From NCBI RefSeq assembly GCF_036785885.1, contig NC_092323.1, positions 8,068,501 to 8,132,500 on the forward strand: DNA of 64,000 nt. The letters are read 5' to 3'. Position numbers and translations under genes: made by a program. A model generated the notes under the pieces. The model was not told the DNA's origin, did not search any database, and saw nothing but the letters and a program-made list of their open reading frames with translations. The stretch is from Coffea arabica. Its lineage: Eukaryota > Streptophyta > Magnoliopsida > Gentianales > Rubiaceae. Positions 11,326-24,033 of the stretch are shown one piece after another (within the stretch, counting starts at the first letter, position 1; the number at the start of each line of letters is the position of its first letter).

Positions 11326-13083
11326 TTATTTCTGATGCCGGGCCGACGCAACAATAACAGTAGTAATAGTAGTAGTAGTATTTGCTCTCTTTTGACACCC
11401 ATTCATGCAGTAAACAAGCACATTCTTCTTCTTATTACTGCTTGCTGCTTTGTGTTTCTCTCTTTGCCTTCTTCTCTTCCACAAACTCCACGACAAACAT
11501 CCAACTTGTTGCTTCGCTTTCGTCTTGTTTCCTTCACCATTTCTCTTGGTTTCTTCCTCTTCCTCTGACGTTTCCTTCACTTCTCCCACCTGTAAAGCTT
11601 ATTTTTATGAGCTTCAGTTCATTCAATTAGCTGGGAATTGGAAATAATTATTGAAATCAATTCGGAACGACCAGATAAATAAATTTTGATTTGGACTAAA
11701 GTCAGGGTTAAAACTGTGGAAGGATTATGAAAAACGGTACCTCACTATTCAAGTTGGATTCTAAAATCCCCATTTCTTAAATATAAATGTCAACAGAATT
11801 GAAATAAACCCTGTTCGATTTTGAAGTAACTCCAAAGAATACCATATTAATTAATCTCTAGCTACATACAATAACATTGCTGGTTAACGTGAAGCACGTA
11901 CGCAATCAAATTTTCTTTCTCGTACCAAGTACACTCAAACTTATATATGTTGCTCAATAGGTACTACTTGGAAGATTGTGCCAGCCATTAAGCGGTAACC
12001 AGTGACTTACCACATCAGATTTAATTTTTTCACTAGAAACCGGAGAGTCGCTACGCTTTATTGACCTTTCTTCAATTGAAGGAGTAGGAGCAGGGCTAGG
12101 ACTATCTGAACTGAAGTCAGGTGGGGTGCTTTGAGTTCCAATGTCTCTAGTACTCATGCTTCGCATTTTCTTCTCTGCAGTTAGATATTATTAACACGAG
12201 CGAACTTTAGACCATAATATTGGATGGTGATAGCTAGTTTTGAAACAATAATGTCATACTCACGGGTCAAATTAAAAGACTGGCAATTCTAATGCTACGG
12301 GTCGGCAAGAGGAACATGAATTTACTACCTTGGAATTGAATTTGAACTTCATCTTCATGTATGGTGATAGCTGGCTTAGTCTCATATTGTCGCGAATGAG
12401 TCGGATAAATAAGCGGTGCAGACATTGTAATTCTGCTGGCTAAGTTGCGAAATGATCTTGCACTGAGTGTCTTTGCCGACAAACACTCCAATGGAACTTC
12501 TCCAGATAAGGGGTTGCATATATACTTCTCTGCTTCATTCCACTTGGAGTTAAGAGCCAACCCATCAGGCGACAAGTGCTCCCAACTATACACTGTTTTC
12601 GCTTGCAATGCTGCATGAACGACATAGATTCTTCACCACAACGTTGATTTTTTTTTTTTTTACAAAAAAAAAAAGAGAGCTTTCTTGAGAAACATGCTGG
12701 ACTTAATTTTGCTTGAAAATGAACAAAATCTTACCCTTAAGTGCATTGGTGAATGAATATGTCGAAGGGTCGATTTCCTCTGAGCAAAAGAAGACGTTAA
12801 TAAGACGTCCAATTATTTGATTGGAGGAAGAAGAGGGGTTAATCAAGTTACCTCTAAGGGTATAGCCGGGAGAAGAAGCTGTACTAGAAATGGTTATGTT
12901 TGATCTGAAGGACCTTGCATCTTCTCTAAAACTTCGAATATTTGATGCTGAGAATCTTCTTGAACTTGTATTTTCGCGGCTGATTCGAGCCTTCAGAGCC
13001 CATTCATTTAAGTTGAACTCAGACTCATCTCTTCGTCTTGATCCTATAGGAGTAGTAAGAGATGGCTCCATCGCAGATGCCAT
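11326..13083 (-). CDS. Plant-conserved protein of unknown function
   Basis: Five exons join in frame: 12852-13083, 12735-12779, 12329-12610, 12011-12174 and 11326-11589, giving 328 residues. I recognise it as a conserved plant protein but know no function. Blocks in order: Arg/Ser-rich N-terminus (SRRRDESEFNLNEWALKARI, then SSRRFSASNIRSFRE), a conserved core (STYSFTNALKALQAKTVYSW, KWNEAEKYICNPLSGEVPLE, then TLSARSFRNLASRITMSAPL), a TRDIGTQSTPPD segment followed by Ser/Pro-rich sequence, an acidic stretch and a basic Cys-containing tail (GCLSWSLWKRRRQREKH). The RDxGTQ/TP motif also occurs in large remorins, but no remorin C-terminal coiled coil is present. No signal peptide or membrane segment is seen. 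Intron phases are mutually consistent, which supports the model. Confidence 0.85.
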
Positions 13084-14488
13084 GTCACTATGGAAATGCT
13101 GATTCTCAAGATTAATACGCCTTTACCTTGTAGCAACTTACTGCACACTTTTATAGTACTTGAATTTCAAATATGACAGAAAGATGCTTGACAGTATCCA
13201 TTCAAAACCATTCGAGTCCTGCCAAAAAAGATATTCAAATTCTTCAACCAGAGACTAATAAACTTCCGGTTTTTTTTTTTTGTGGTGGTGGTGGTGGGGG
13301 GGGGGGGGGTTCAGGGTTCTTACTTCTTATGCGGTACAAGCCGGATAAGCTAATACCAAATTGACACATGGACACCAGGATGGACCTTGGCATGCAAGAT
13401 TTTATTCAGAATATGGCTTTTATATCAAAATGTTGGAGCATATGCACATATGGAAGAAGTTTGTTGTAGCCCTCCAATTCAAATTTAGTGGCCCTTCTTT
13501 GGGATAACAAATACACAAGTATTTATAGAGGAAAAATACAATAAAGATCTCATAGTTGGCCAATGAAGTTATAGCGACTGTACAGAGGGTGTGGTCACAT
13601 TCCCACAGCGTATTGTGGTTTCATTTGCTAAACTGGAAGATGAAATAGACTATCCTCCTGGCTAGCTGTGTCCTGAAAGGCTGATGCAGCAGTGCAATTA
13701 ATTAATGTTCTGTAGAGAGACAGGGTGGAAATTGAAGTTGATGCAGATCTAATTTGAGATGTGAGTTAATCGGCTGCAGGCTAACAGCTTTGATAGCCAG
13801 GAAATTGATGATGACCGATCCCATGTCCCGATTAAGTTAAATCTATGTTATCTCATTTTCCATGTTCTTTAGTCCATCATAGCTCTCACGTATTGATACG
13901 TTGCATGGTGAAATGACCCTTCAGTGAAGGCGATTGCTTTGGAAATTGGAAATTGGAAATTGTCAACCGCAAACCAAAGAATTAAGGAAACACCAAAAGA
14001 ATGGAATGTCTTATGTATACGTTTAAATGGTTTTGCAAATCAATTGAACTAGAGTTAGACGTTGTTGTTGTTCATTCTTTTGGCCATTTGCATTTGCAGT
14101 GGTACACACAGGTCAGTTTGGCTCCCATTTTCCGTTTGTCATTTTGTTTTTGTTTTTTGTTTTGGGACATCAAATAACGGAAAGATCATTTGTCCCTGGG
14201 CGTTGTTCCTATCTTCAACTTACCAAATGAGATGGGTGACATTCAATTTAAATCCACTTGACATACATGCAGCCCAAGAGTATAATGCAGGGACAATTTC
14301 GAGAGGGAGGAAATACAAAAAGATGGAGTCGCTCATTTTATGGTCCCATGTCTATCACAAAACAAAAATATACAGAAAAGGCCCGAGGGGAACTGCGCTT
14401 GACAGGTAAGTTCCTAAAGCCGTAAGACGCTTTGGTTCAATCATCACGGGGAAAAAAAAAAAAAAAAAAAAGAGTAATCATCAAGTGC
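13084..14488. other. Upstream region and intergenic DNA
   Basis: The first few hundred bases should hold the promoter of the minus-strand gene. A (GGT)n run passes into a 14-nt G tract at 13296-13309. A poly-A run lies at about 14451-14470. The 115-codon open frame at 14062-14409 has no protein-like features. Confidence 0.5.
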
Positions 14489-14743
14489 AGGCACTGTTTG
14501 TTTTGAGTGAATGGGAGGAAAAGAAAAGGAAATAGAGGGATAGGATTTTTGATATTTTGAATGATTTTTGAGGGAAAGGAAGGGATAAAGTTTCGTCATT
14601 TTTTGTCGGCCTGCTTTCCATCCAAAAGTGGACGAAAATGAAGGGAAAGGGCATTTGAATGAACTCAGACTTCTTATGCTCTCGTATCTTTTATTTTCCG
14701 CTAGAATCCTTTCTTTCCCTTTCCTTCAATCCAAACGGTGCCT
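14489..14743. mobile_element. Small TIR element (MITE)
   Basis: Inverted ends AGGCACTGTTTG / CAAACGGTGCCT bound about 255 bp. The purine-rich left arm (GGGAGGAAAAGAAAAGGAAA) is matched by a pyrimidine-rich right arm. Non-coding. No clear target duplication. Confidence 0.6.
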
Positions 14744-14893
14744 TAGTCGAGAGCAACTTATTAAAGGTTATTTTTGCCCCGCTGATAGTGCGTATATTAG
14801 AGTAGAGTCCACAAATAAGTAATATATACACCGTTAGTGCACTTGGGATTCTTCGTGCCACTATCTGATGCCAAATCAAGTGGCAGTCTCACT

Positions 14894-15320
14894 TAGGGGT
14901 ACAAATGACCGAATCGAGTCGAATTTCGATCTAATCGAGTCGAATCTCAATATAATTTTACAAAACTCGAACTCGAACTTGACTGGCTCAAAATGTCAAG
15001 TTCGAGCTCGAGTTTAAAAAATTTTTTAAAAAATATTCTATTTTTAAAAAATAAATAAAATAATAATTTTTCTTAATAAATAATAAAATATTATGTATAT
15101 AAATATAATTTTACTATTAAAATATATATATATATATATATATAATCGAGTTCGAATCGAATCGCGAGCTAACGAGTTTAGTATTTTTAAATTCGAGCTT
15201 GAGTTCGACTTGTTCACCTCGAGTTCGAACTCGAACTCGATGTTGACCGAGCTCAAGTCGTGCTCGGATTCGAGCCGCTCGCAATCGGCTTGCGAGTGGT
15301 TCGATTTGTTTGCAACCCTA
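14894..15320. mobile_element. hAT-like MITE with TCGAGTTCGAAC-type subterminal repeats
   Basis: Ends are TAGGGGTACAAATGACCGAA and, inverted, TAGGGTTGCAAACAAATCGA. Flanks are imperfect 8-bp copies GTCTCACT (14886-14893) and GTTTCATT (15321-15328). Both subterminal regions are dense in overlapping CGAACTCGA/TCGAGTTCG words, while the middle is AT-rich with an (AT)n run at 15122-15143. Open frames on both strands here come from these palindromic repeats and are not genes. Confidence 0.78.
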
Positions 15321-15465
15321 GTTTCATTTATTACGTGAGGGTAGAAGAAATTTAAATAACAGTACATGGTAACTTAAATGAATAAAACTCTTTGCACAAA
15401 TATAGAAATGACACTGAAACAAATGGCAATGAGGATCCCATGTGCCGTTAGTGCATATAAAATTA

Positions 15466-15621
15466 GAATAAATTTTATATATACTGACGGTGTATACACT
15501 ATCACGGTTGGATATACGACGACACATGTATAAAATTTGAGTTTCAAATTCAAATTCGTATTATGTGTCATGCATTTAATGATGAAAGTGTATACACTGT
15601 AAGTGTATAGAAGATTAATCC
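15466..15621. mobile_element. MITE with GTGTATACACT inverted ends, copy 1
   Basis: Inverted ends of about 35 bp (…ACTGACGGTGTATACACT against …ACTTACAGTGTATACACT) enclose a short centre containing AAAATTTGAGTTTCAAATTC. A second copy with the same layout lies at 58336-58480. Non-coding, about 156 bp. Confidence 0.7.
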
Positions 15622-18600
15622 ATAAAATTAACTTAAGGTAGGTTTAAAAGAAGCATAGTACAAGGACGTAACGGAGAAATCCTTGGACGGTGATTCAGAA
15701 TTTTTACTGATCCAGTCAATTTGGATGACGGAAGTGATAAAGAGCACAAGTTGCCTGGACGGACAAGCAGTTCAATTATTCAGCGCAGGTACTTCCGTTT
15801 CTGTGGAAAATGCAACTTTTACGAAGGGGCCTAGAGATATTGTACAGCATTTTACCGAAAAAACCCACACCAGGTTTGAAGAAGTGAAGGAAATAAGTGG
15901 ATGATATGGTGTAGAATCAGTGAAAGGTAATTTTCAGCAGTGGGCTTGAGATTTTTGGAGTGGAATTGAGGGGATGGAGGATGATTATTTTGGTGTGCAT
16001 GTGCATTGGCATGTGGATTGGGAGTTGTCATCTTCAGCATCATGAGAAATGAAATGAGTAGCCGGGTCCCCACCCCACCCCCCCCCCCCGCCCCCCAACC
16101 CTTAGCGTAGCAGCGGGCAGTACTTTTTAACTCATCGCCCTCAGTTTTGTCTCGTGTTTATGCAAAAGTATGTTTCACACCAGCAGCGGATAAGGTCACT
16201 TGTTTCCTGTCTCCTCCGGCCTCCTGCCTCATTCATTCAATCCTTCCTTAGAACGAGTTCCATTACTCTCTATACATGTTACCCCTAAGATTCTTGTCCT
16301 CAACAAAATCATCCGCTCCGCTCGAATAAATTGATAATTTAAATTGGCAATTCGTATCAAGCAACAATGCGACATTCAACCCTGTCGATGCCGGCGTTAA
16401 CTGGCTGACTGCAACCGCTGAAATGAATTGTAAAATTTTAAAATTCAAATTCCAAATGTGCAAAATATTCGACGCAGCAAGTTTCGTTTCAAGACTGCCA
16501 ACGTGAATGCGACCTCCGCAAACAACTGCAAAAACTAGTCCCACCCTACCACACAAACACTTGCCCTAACGAACACGGTAACACGCATGCCTGCCAGAGC
16601 ATCCTGTCACACGCCCATGAGGAAGGAAAAAGAGATGAATGATTTGCTCCGAATTGCCACTGGATCCAAAAATGACCAGCAACTTTAACTTCCAAGTTCT
16701 TTTTTGAGTTGGAGGAACTGATCAGTACCGGCCAAAATCCCACCATTTTTTTCCCCAAGTCACGGAATTGAAATCACCCCTATACCACATAACACGTTGG
16801 GCTTGGCTCCGTTGGTTTGATGATTTTCTAGCAGCTAGGACCAACGCATATAAGGACCATAGATTGATACCGTAGCCTGTTGCCTTATCGGATTAGGATT
16901 CTTCCTGAGTATCACCTTTCGTGGGCCATAAAAGAGATGTCATGAAGTCTTACTTTCCTTCAATAGCGCATTTCCTGGGGAAGAATGTCTAGGCCTTACA
17001 TTACCAGACAACATAGTCTGTAGTACTAAAGAACTTTCAATGCCCCCGGATGGGCACAGGAATAGCAATAGGAAGTTAAAATCTCACGAGATGTTTTCCC
17101 ATGCGACGGCACCAACCAGGAAAGCAATTGAGTCGGTCATCTGATCGACCCAATAATTTAAGTAATAAAATTCAAGATAGGTAACCTATAAATAAATAAA
17201 TAAATAATTCGTTACAACTATATATCTGTTGAAGTGTAACGCCCTTCAGATATGTACCCAGTGGAGGAAACAACCCTGCTACAAACAAGTGTTATGACAA
17301 GTGAACAGTTTCAAGTATAACATTCTATATGCACAGCAGAAACATATTTCTGCCCGATCCGAGCACTTACACTTGGGAAATATTAATTGCAATCTCTCCA
17401 TAGCAGCCAGAGATGGCATAAGGCGCTGAACAAGCGGTCCAAATCTAACATCATCTGCCAATACAATGCGGAGCTACCCCTTACCTTAAAGAGTGTCAGA
17501 TAAAATGCTGATTTTCTCCACCAATAGAAAGAAAAAATGAGAGCACCCAACCGGTAGAGCTTGTAAAACAGCAAATCAACAGCCAAGGCTCCTCAAGCAG
17601 CAGGCCCGTAGCATTCGCTTGATGTCTTGATGAGAGACTTGAACATCTCAAGCTTCAGAACTCTGCTGACAGCCACACTACTACATCCTTAATGATACAC
17701 AGAAGCTTTGCATGAAATGGATGAAATTGACTGTACAACAAAGGATGAGCTTTTCCATTAGACCAAATTAAGAAAGTGCATCAGTAAAAGAAATCAAGCC
17801 AACGCTTTTCCACCAATAGATGATGCTAATACCAAGCCTATCACAATACCTTAAGTGAACCAACCACAGACCTAGTTGTCAATTTTACCATTCCTGCACC
17901 ATCCAAACTATAACATTTTCAAGCTAAGGGGCAAGTAAATTGAAATATACCATGTCTGCAGTGGTGAAGTTTTACAAAGCTAGCATTATCACATCAGAAT
18001 TCTTGAAGCGATGCTGATAATTGCATCATTCAAAATCTTACAATTCAAAGCAGGGTTTATCCTAGATATAGCCAACTTTTTCCTGTTATACCAGGAACCA
18101 ATATTCAACTAGGCAACAAGACCAAATATCAATGGTAGCCAATAAACCTGGTCAATTCTTCCCTGCCAATATCAATCGAATTCATCGAAAACTCTCTACT
18201 TCCCCCAAAAATATGAGAACTCACAGGAATCTCATGTAGAGGGCAGTTTATAATTTTAGATGCACCAAGAATTAATCAAAATTCAAAATCATACTTACTC
18301 GAGATCATTGTCCTGGTTGTGATGTATTCCATTACGTATTGGGATGACTGAAGCTTGAAACTACAGACACAGTTACAAATGTAATTCTGTTAGGCTTAAA
18401 CCTAAAATGCCAACTTTAACATTTTCACTCAAACTTCAAAGTTAATCTGTAAGAATAAAAATAACAGATCAGAATAACAAACTGTTTAAACTACTTACTC
18501 AACACCCACGAAACTCAACAGGCACCAATTAACCATCCATTTCTGGATAACTAATGGCCTATAAAATATATTTGAAAGTCAGGCACTAAACTTAGATCTC

Positions 18601-18671
18601 TCAAAAGTAAACTAAAGTTGCTCAGGCAAAAAAGAACAGCACTCACTTGGAGACAAAACCACCTGAGACAA
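15622..18671. other. Intergenic DNA and 3' flank of the next gene
   Basis: No gene is recognised. A 12-nt C tract lies at 16078-16089. Part of 17300-18671 may be spliced 3' UTR of the minus-strand gene beginning at 18672, since several splice-like borders occur; this cannot be settled without transcripts. Confidence 0.4.
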
Positions 18672-21600
18672 TCATGAAATTGCATAAGCAAACATGCTTC
18701 CTGCATAGGTCAAAGGTATAAACTTGTGATAAAAAACAAAGCAAAGGGAGATGTGCAAGTATGGCTGTAATGGTAAAGAACAACCAAAACCACAACTTAC
18801 TCCAATAAATATGCATGCAACATTTACCATGATAAGCCAAAAAGAAGTTGCAAACTTCTCAACAAAGCAAGAAAGAAACTTGCTGAAACTTTGTTAGTAC
18901 ACGAAAAGGCAGTCCTAAGATCTAATTTTCACCAAAAATTGTCATAGCACAAACAAAAACCTTTTAGTTTCCTCAAAAAAGTCACCAGACCATGCAACTG
19001 TAGAGAACACGCGAAGGAAATTCAAATGAGTACACGACAACAATCTTCAGTAAGTCTCAATTGTAATAGGGAGAAAACATCATATCAGAACTTCAAAGAC
19101 AGCATACCTTGCCCAAGAACCAAAATGGCATTGGCAGACAAAGGTATAATTTCTTGGATCTTTTCACTGACAAATATTGCTTGCGTACCTGACCACCGAA
19201 AGTATCAAACCAATAATTATCAGTAACACCCTGAAAACAGATTATTCAATACTATTTTTTTTCAATGCAACAGAAGGCCGATTTTTAATGTCTTAAACAA
19301 ATGCAACATTTTTATTATTATTATTTTTTTGGCGGGTGGGGTGGGGTGGGTGGATAAGGAGGGCTGGGTCGCCTCTGGAACCAAAATCTAATTAGCATCT
19401 GAGAAAGTGCTAAGCTAGAATCTTTTATCAGTAGGCTCCAGACAATGACGACAATAAGCATCCAGATTGTTTTGGACCAGATACCAATAATGATGACACT
19501 CTACTATGAAATACCGTAACAAAAGTACATAATAAACTTGAAAAAAAAAAAAACTTTAGAGACATAGCAATTCTTAACCAAGAAGCAGAATCACATTGCT
19601 TTGGTGGATGGTTTATGCATACCTTAACCATTTAAGAAATGTAAAATCAACTCCATGAAGAGCGGAAGCTCAGTGAAATAGAATACAGACCATACTCACA
19701 GATGCACATACCCATTTCAAAGCAAAATTATGAAGTTTTTAGAGTCTAAGATGTTTAAGTAATAGAATTTCACAAGCAGATTAGTGCAAATTGAAAACCA
19801 AGTGTTTAAGACAGCAATTCCTCACTCTCTTTTCCGAGTGTTCCACTCATTGAAGTCTCTTCATCAGTCAGAACAATCATCTGCACAGTATATTGTCCAT
19901 CTGATATCCAAATAATCTGTGATCCTGCGATTGATGGAAATTCATTTAGCTTTGTATAGATGGTAAAAGCAAATTCATCATGAAGTAATGGTCAAAATGA
20001 TGCACTATTGGGGAAACAAACGATGGCTACCTTTCACCACTGCCCTCAGCCCCCCCCCCCCCCCCCACAAAAAAAAGTAGCAACTCGTGAGAATCTAGAG
20101 GACCATCAGGGATGTTTTTGCATGTTCTCGAGAAATTACATCCGGGTATTCTTAAACATAAAGATAGCTGCAAATTATTGGACTTACCAGGGAGAACTGC
20201 CAGTTTATGCACTCTAGCGGTCTGAGTTAACTGTGTTGTATGAAAAGGACATTCTGATCCATGCACAGAATTGGACAAGCACATGAGATGAAGATCTCCA
20301 TCAGAATCCAAGATTAGAAACTTGGTAAGTGATAATACATGGATTGATATTGCCTTTGGAGACTTCACTGGCATCTTGACATATCGAAAACTTTCAATTT
20401 GCTTGCCATTAAATGCTATGAAACACACACCCCAATCTCGAGTATCTTGTCTCAATGTCATGGTCCTCGGCTTCACTGCAAGTTAGAACGCACAATAAGC
20501 AGCTGTAACAATGGAGAGATGAAGACTTTTAGAAATCTCAGAATCATGCGGCTTCTAGTTAACAAGAGAAGAATTTTAAGCTACGTCCAACGACATTAAT
20601 AAAACAAGAGAAGTAATTCCACCCAATGAAATGCCTAAGCTGTAACATCTGTGAATGCTGCAAATGCCCCATTCTTTACCACTCCAAGAGAGTCTTTTTC
20701 CATTTTCAAAATGCCATATTTAATTGTGTTAGGTCATACTACCAAAAGTATTGGCTGATGGTTCAGATTCTATTTAAGAACATGAAACATTATCTGCAAT
20801 GCAGTTCTAATAAAACCTGCACTTGGAAAATGCTGAAAAGAACAGGAAAAGTTGCCAAATGCAAGTTAAGACATTCCTTATCTCTCTCCTCTTCTGAAAG
20901 ATAAACTTGGAGCCCCTTGATCCACTCCACTATTTTGCTGGCGAATGCAAATGTCTAAGCTAACGTTCAACATTCATGGTTTCCAGCACCAATTGCAGTT
21001 CATTTGGCATCATTCGTTGCCATACTTGTGATCAAATTATTATATATCTAAAGATGGGCAAAAAAACCAATACAACTAAGAACCAAAAGCCAGTACTTTG
21101 GGTCAAAACATTCATGCTTAAAACAAGAAGAGCCTTGTCCAGTAACTGCAAGCACGTGCATGATTCCAAACAAGCTAAGCACCAAATAAACTACATGACT
21201 GACAATTGAATGGTGAGGTAAATGCAAGCAAAAAACTAATCCCACAATATAAATTCACTCCGACGACAATAAAGATCCGACCTCTACAAAGTTTTCAAAT
21301 TCAGGTACAAAGTTAAATAGCGCCAAACCAAAACCAACGAACTCACCAGATTCAGACTGCTTATCCATCTTTCCTTCAAACTGGCCATTCGAAACCACAC
21401 TAACTGCCCCTTCAGGCCCCATATTTTTGCGGCCAGAGTTGCTAGAATGAACCGCATGATCAATTCCATTTATTCCCTGAACCAACCCATTTTGCAGCTT
21501 ATTAGCTTTGCTAACTTCCAACTTACCAGCATCCTTGTTGTCCATTCCTCCATTTAAATTCCTCCTAATAATACTACTACTCACTCTCCCCTCTCTGTTA

Positions 21601-22280
21601 ACCCTCCCTTTCACCAGTGGCCGCAAGGGGAAAAACCTAACCCCATTCTCTTCTCCCAAAATCAAATGCCCAGACGAGACACTCATGGAAAAAACCGGCA
21701 AGACACAATCAATCACAGCACACTTCATCAACTTCACCTCTTCAAAATCCGCCTCCAATTTGACAGCAAAAACCCAAATCTTCGAATTCGAAACAGAATA
21801 CATGGTGAAAAAATTACTCCCACCCGCCAATTTCACCGAAACGCCATGAGAAACCGCGAAAACAACGCCATACTTGTTATCATCGAACCTCAAATCCGTA
21901 TGGTTAGATCGAACCTTGAGCTTCACAAACGCCTTCCGGGTAGGATGAAAAATAAAGAAGCGGAAGAGAACAGCTGTGCCGCCGAGGAAAGGCGAGGAGG
22001 TGATGAAAATAGAACGAGGGTTAGGGTTAGAGAGGAGGTGGAGGAAGGCAGCGGAGGAGGTGGGAGAAGGGACGAGAGTGGAGGGAGAAGGGAAGGAAGA
22101 GAGGGAGAGAGGGGAGAGAGAAGGGTAAAGAGACAAAGAGGTGTCGGAATGGTGAAGGGCGAGGGAGTTGGAATTGGAATCGAAGAGGAAAGAGGTGATG
22201 TGGGGAGGTGGAGAATACTGGGCAAGGAAGGAGAAAGATGGGTTTGGGAGGCTAAGCTGACAAGCTTGGACGGTTACCAT
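18672..22280 (-). CDS. Plant-conserved protein of unknown function, beta-rich
   Basis: Five exons join in frame: 21347-22280, 20188-20475, 19826-19924, 19108-19188 and 18672-18700, giving 476 residues. I recognise the layout as a conserved plant protein with no known function. It starts VTVQACQLSLPNPSFSFLAQ, has a Ser/Pro-rich N-terminal part, then short beta-like repeats (KYGVVFAVSHGVSVKLAGG, GHLILGEENGVRFFPLRPLV, FLILDSDGDLHLMCLSNSV, QIIWISDGQYTVQMIVLTDE) and ends LVLGQGSMFAYAIS. The repeating strand-turn pattern suggests a beta-propeller-like fold; that is inference. A variable, polar insert (about residues 225-310) lies just before the first intron. The final exon codes only eight residues plus stop. 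The first intron is 871 bp. No membrane segment or clear targeting signal is seen. Confidence 0.85.
20050..20066. repeat. C17 homopolymer tract in an intron
   Basis: An uninterrupted run of 17 C on the plus strand lies in the second intron (19925-20187) of the minus-strand gene. It is one of six G/C homopolymers of 12 nt or more in this AT-rich window. Confidence 0.9.
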
Positions 22281-22599
22281 TATGGGAAACGCGGGAATGG
22301 GAATCGGAGCTGGAATTTGATTAAATGTAGAAGGAAGGTGGCGGTTTTGGCCGGGAAATAATGCCTTGTTTACTACATCTCAGGTGATGTCTCAGCCCGA
22401 GATGTTCGGCCGGCGGGAAGAGAAAATAAATTTTCGTACCGTCGTTGACCGGTTTGGCAACATGAGGAGGGGCTGTGTTAGAGCGGGGACACTGCCAATT
22501 GTCAGAGAGTGAAATTTGTCTATGTTGACTTTTGATCCTATATCTTTTTTTTTCGGCCTTTTTTTTTACTGAATTTAAATAGTAATTTTTTAAAAAAAA
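22281..22599. other. Promoter side of the 18672-22280 gene
   Basis: A short upstream region of the minus-strand gene. Moderately GC-rich up to about 22500, then AT-rich. No individual control element could be supported. Plus-strand open frames 21666-22361 run antisense to the first exon and are shadows. Confidence 0.4.
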
Positions 22600-24033
22600 G
22601 GGATAATTTCAAAAACCTCTCTAAAGGTTTTTAACAGTCTCACTGAGTTTGTTTGGATAAGAGTTTATTTGGATGATTTATTTGAGATATTTACTGTAGC
22701 ACTTTTTGTAATGGGATGTATGTGAGATAAAAAGGTGATTGGGAAGATAAAAAGGTGGTTGGGATTTGTGAGAATAAATTTTGCAAACCAAATAAACTCA
22801 GTACTGTCTTCTCTTGATATTTCTAAAATATCATAAGCCTCCCTTTGTCAGGTGATTGGGGTCCAATTATTGCATCAATCATGGAGAAATGATTTAATCA
22901 CTTACACAATTGAAGAGATATTTTGCTATTATGTTTACATGATTAGTTAAATTGTTATTAATCTAGTTTAACATAAATAATGAAAATTTATAAGTTTTTT
23001 GTAAAAGTTTCTAATATGCCATTACAAAAAGGGGCCAAATATTCACCTTTTTGTGATTGATAATTGATGTGTATGACTAGAAGCAATGATTCAAACTTTA
23101 GTGATTTTTGTGAAATAAGAGAAATGGAGCTTTTTTCAGCATATCTAAGGATTTATGAGACTTGAAGAGAAAATTTGGTCTCAAAATTTTACTGGTTGTG
23201 AACATCTCAAAATTAGCCTCTAAGATTTTTTTACTCTTAAATTTTGAAAAATTTTATTATTTGATTGCAAATGTTAGGGTAGTTCTTAATAATCATTGCT
23301 TAGTAGTGACCCTATAAGTGAAAATAATATCTTGGATCAAACAAAAAAAAAATGAAAAACATGACATTATGTAGTTGGTTTATGTTCTATATGATTTGCT
23401 TCATTTAATGATCGGTATTCAATTATAGTGTTTTTCCTTTTTTCATCTTGATTGTTACTTTTATTATCATGGAAAATAGGTGTTGGTGTTGAATGAAATA
23501 TAGGTAAAAAATTGTTGGTTGTATGCTACTAAATAAAAATACCTTTTAATGATGACAATTTATTTCTTGATTGAGATTATTCAACAAATGATCCTTTTTT
23601 AACTGAGATGTTGGTTGTAGCAGGGTTTTATATAATTTTAGTCTCTTGTAGTAGAGCATGTTACTGATGTGTTATAATAGTATAATATTACACGTGCAAT
23701 ATGCAGATAAGACTTTGAGTTGATAAAGTAGTTGTAAAAGTTAGAAATATATAGTCATTTGGTTATACTATATGAATGAGGTAATAGTTACGCAATTTTG
23801 AAATCGGAGCATTACTTGTGCAAGTAATTTCACTTACAATCACACTTGAGGGTAGTTGTGGAATCAAATTGTTTTCGCTCTCCTAATACCAATTTTATAT
23901 TGTTTTTGTATTTGAATTGGACTGATTTGTCATCTGTTAATTAATTTTAGGGGAGGTTTTCGATATTTTGAAAACTTCAACGGAGGACAGTGGAATTGTT
24001 AGAAACGTCAGGGGATGTTTTTGAAATTATCCA
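22600..24033. mobile_element. TIR transposon, non-autonomous, with nested MITE
   Basis: The left end GGATAATTTCAAAAACCTCT and the right end (inverted GGATAATTTCAAAAACATCC) begin long inverted arms of about 85 bp once a nested 155-bp MITE at 22645 is removed. The arms share ACTGTC and AAAATATC..AACCTCCCCT-like blocks. The interior of about 1.1 kb is AT-rich and has no gene. The long arms suggest a Mutator-like element; the flanking duplication is unclear. Confidence 0.72.
22645..22799. mobile_element. Small MITE, copy 2, nested in the left arm
   Basis: Inverted ends GAGTTTGTTTGG / CCAAATAAACTC. The core shares TACTGTAGCACTTTTTG, GATGTATGTGAGATAAAAAG and GGGAAGATAAAAAGG with the copy at 2558-2724. 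It interrupts the left arm of the 22600-24033 element between CACT and ACTGTC, so it is younger than that element. Confidence 0.8.

Noticed and set aside
17590-18365. Possible additional 3' exons of the 18672-22280 gene reading FQASVIPIRNGIHHN and SRVLKLEMFKSLIKT
   Set aside because: Splice-like borders exist, but their phase does not fit the end of the fourth exon, and the family-typical end FAYAIS with a stop lies upstream of them. They may be untranslated.
21666-22361. 231-codon plus-strand open frame
   Set aside because: It is antisense to the long first exon of the minus-strand gene, and its composition reflects the Ser/Pro codons of that exon.
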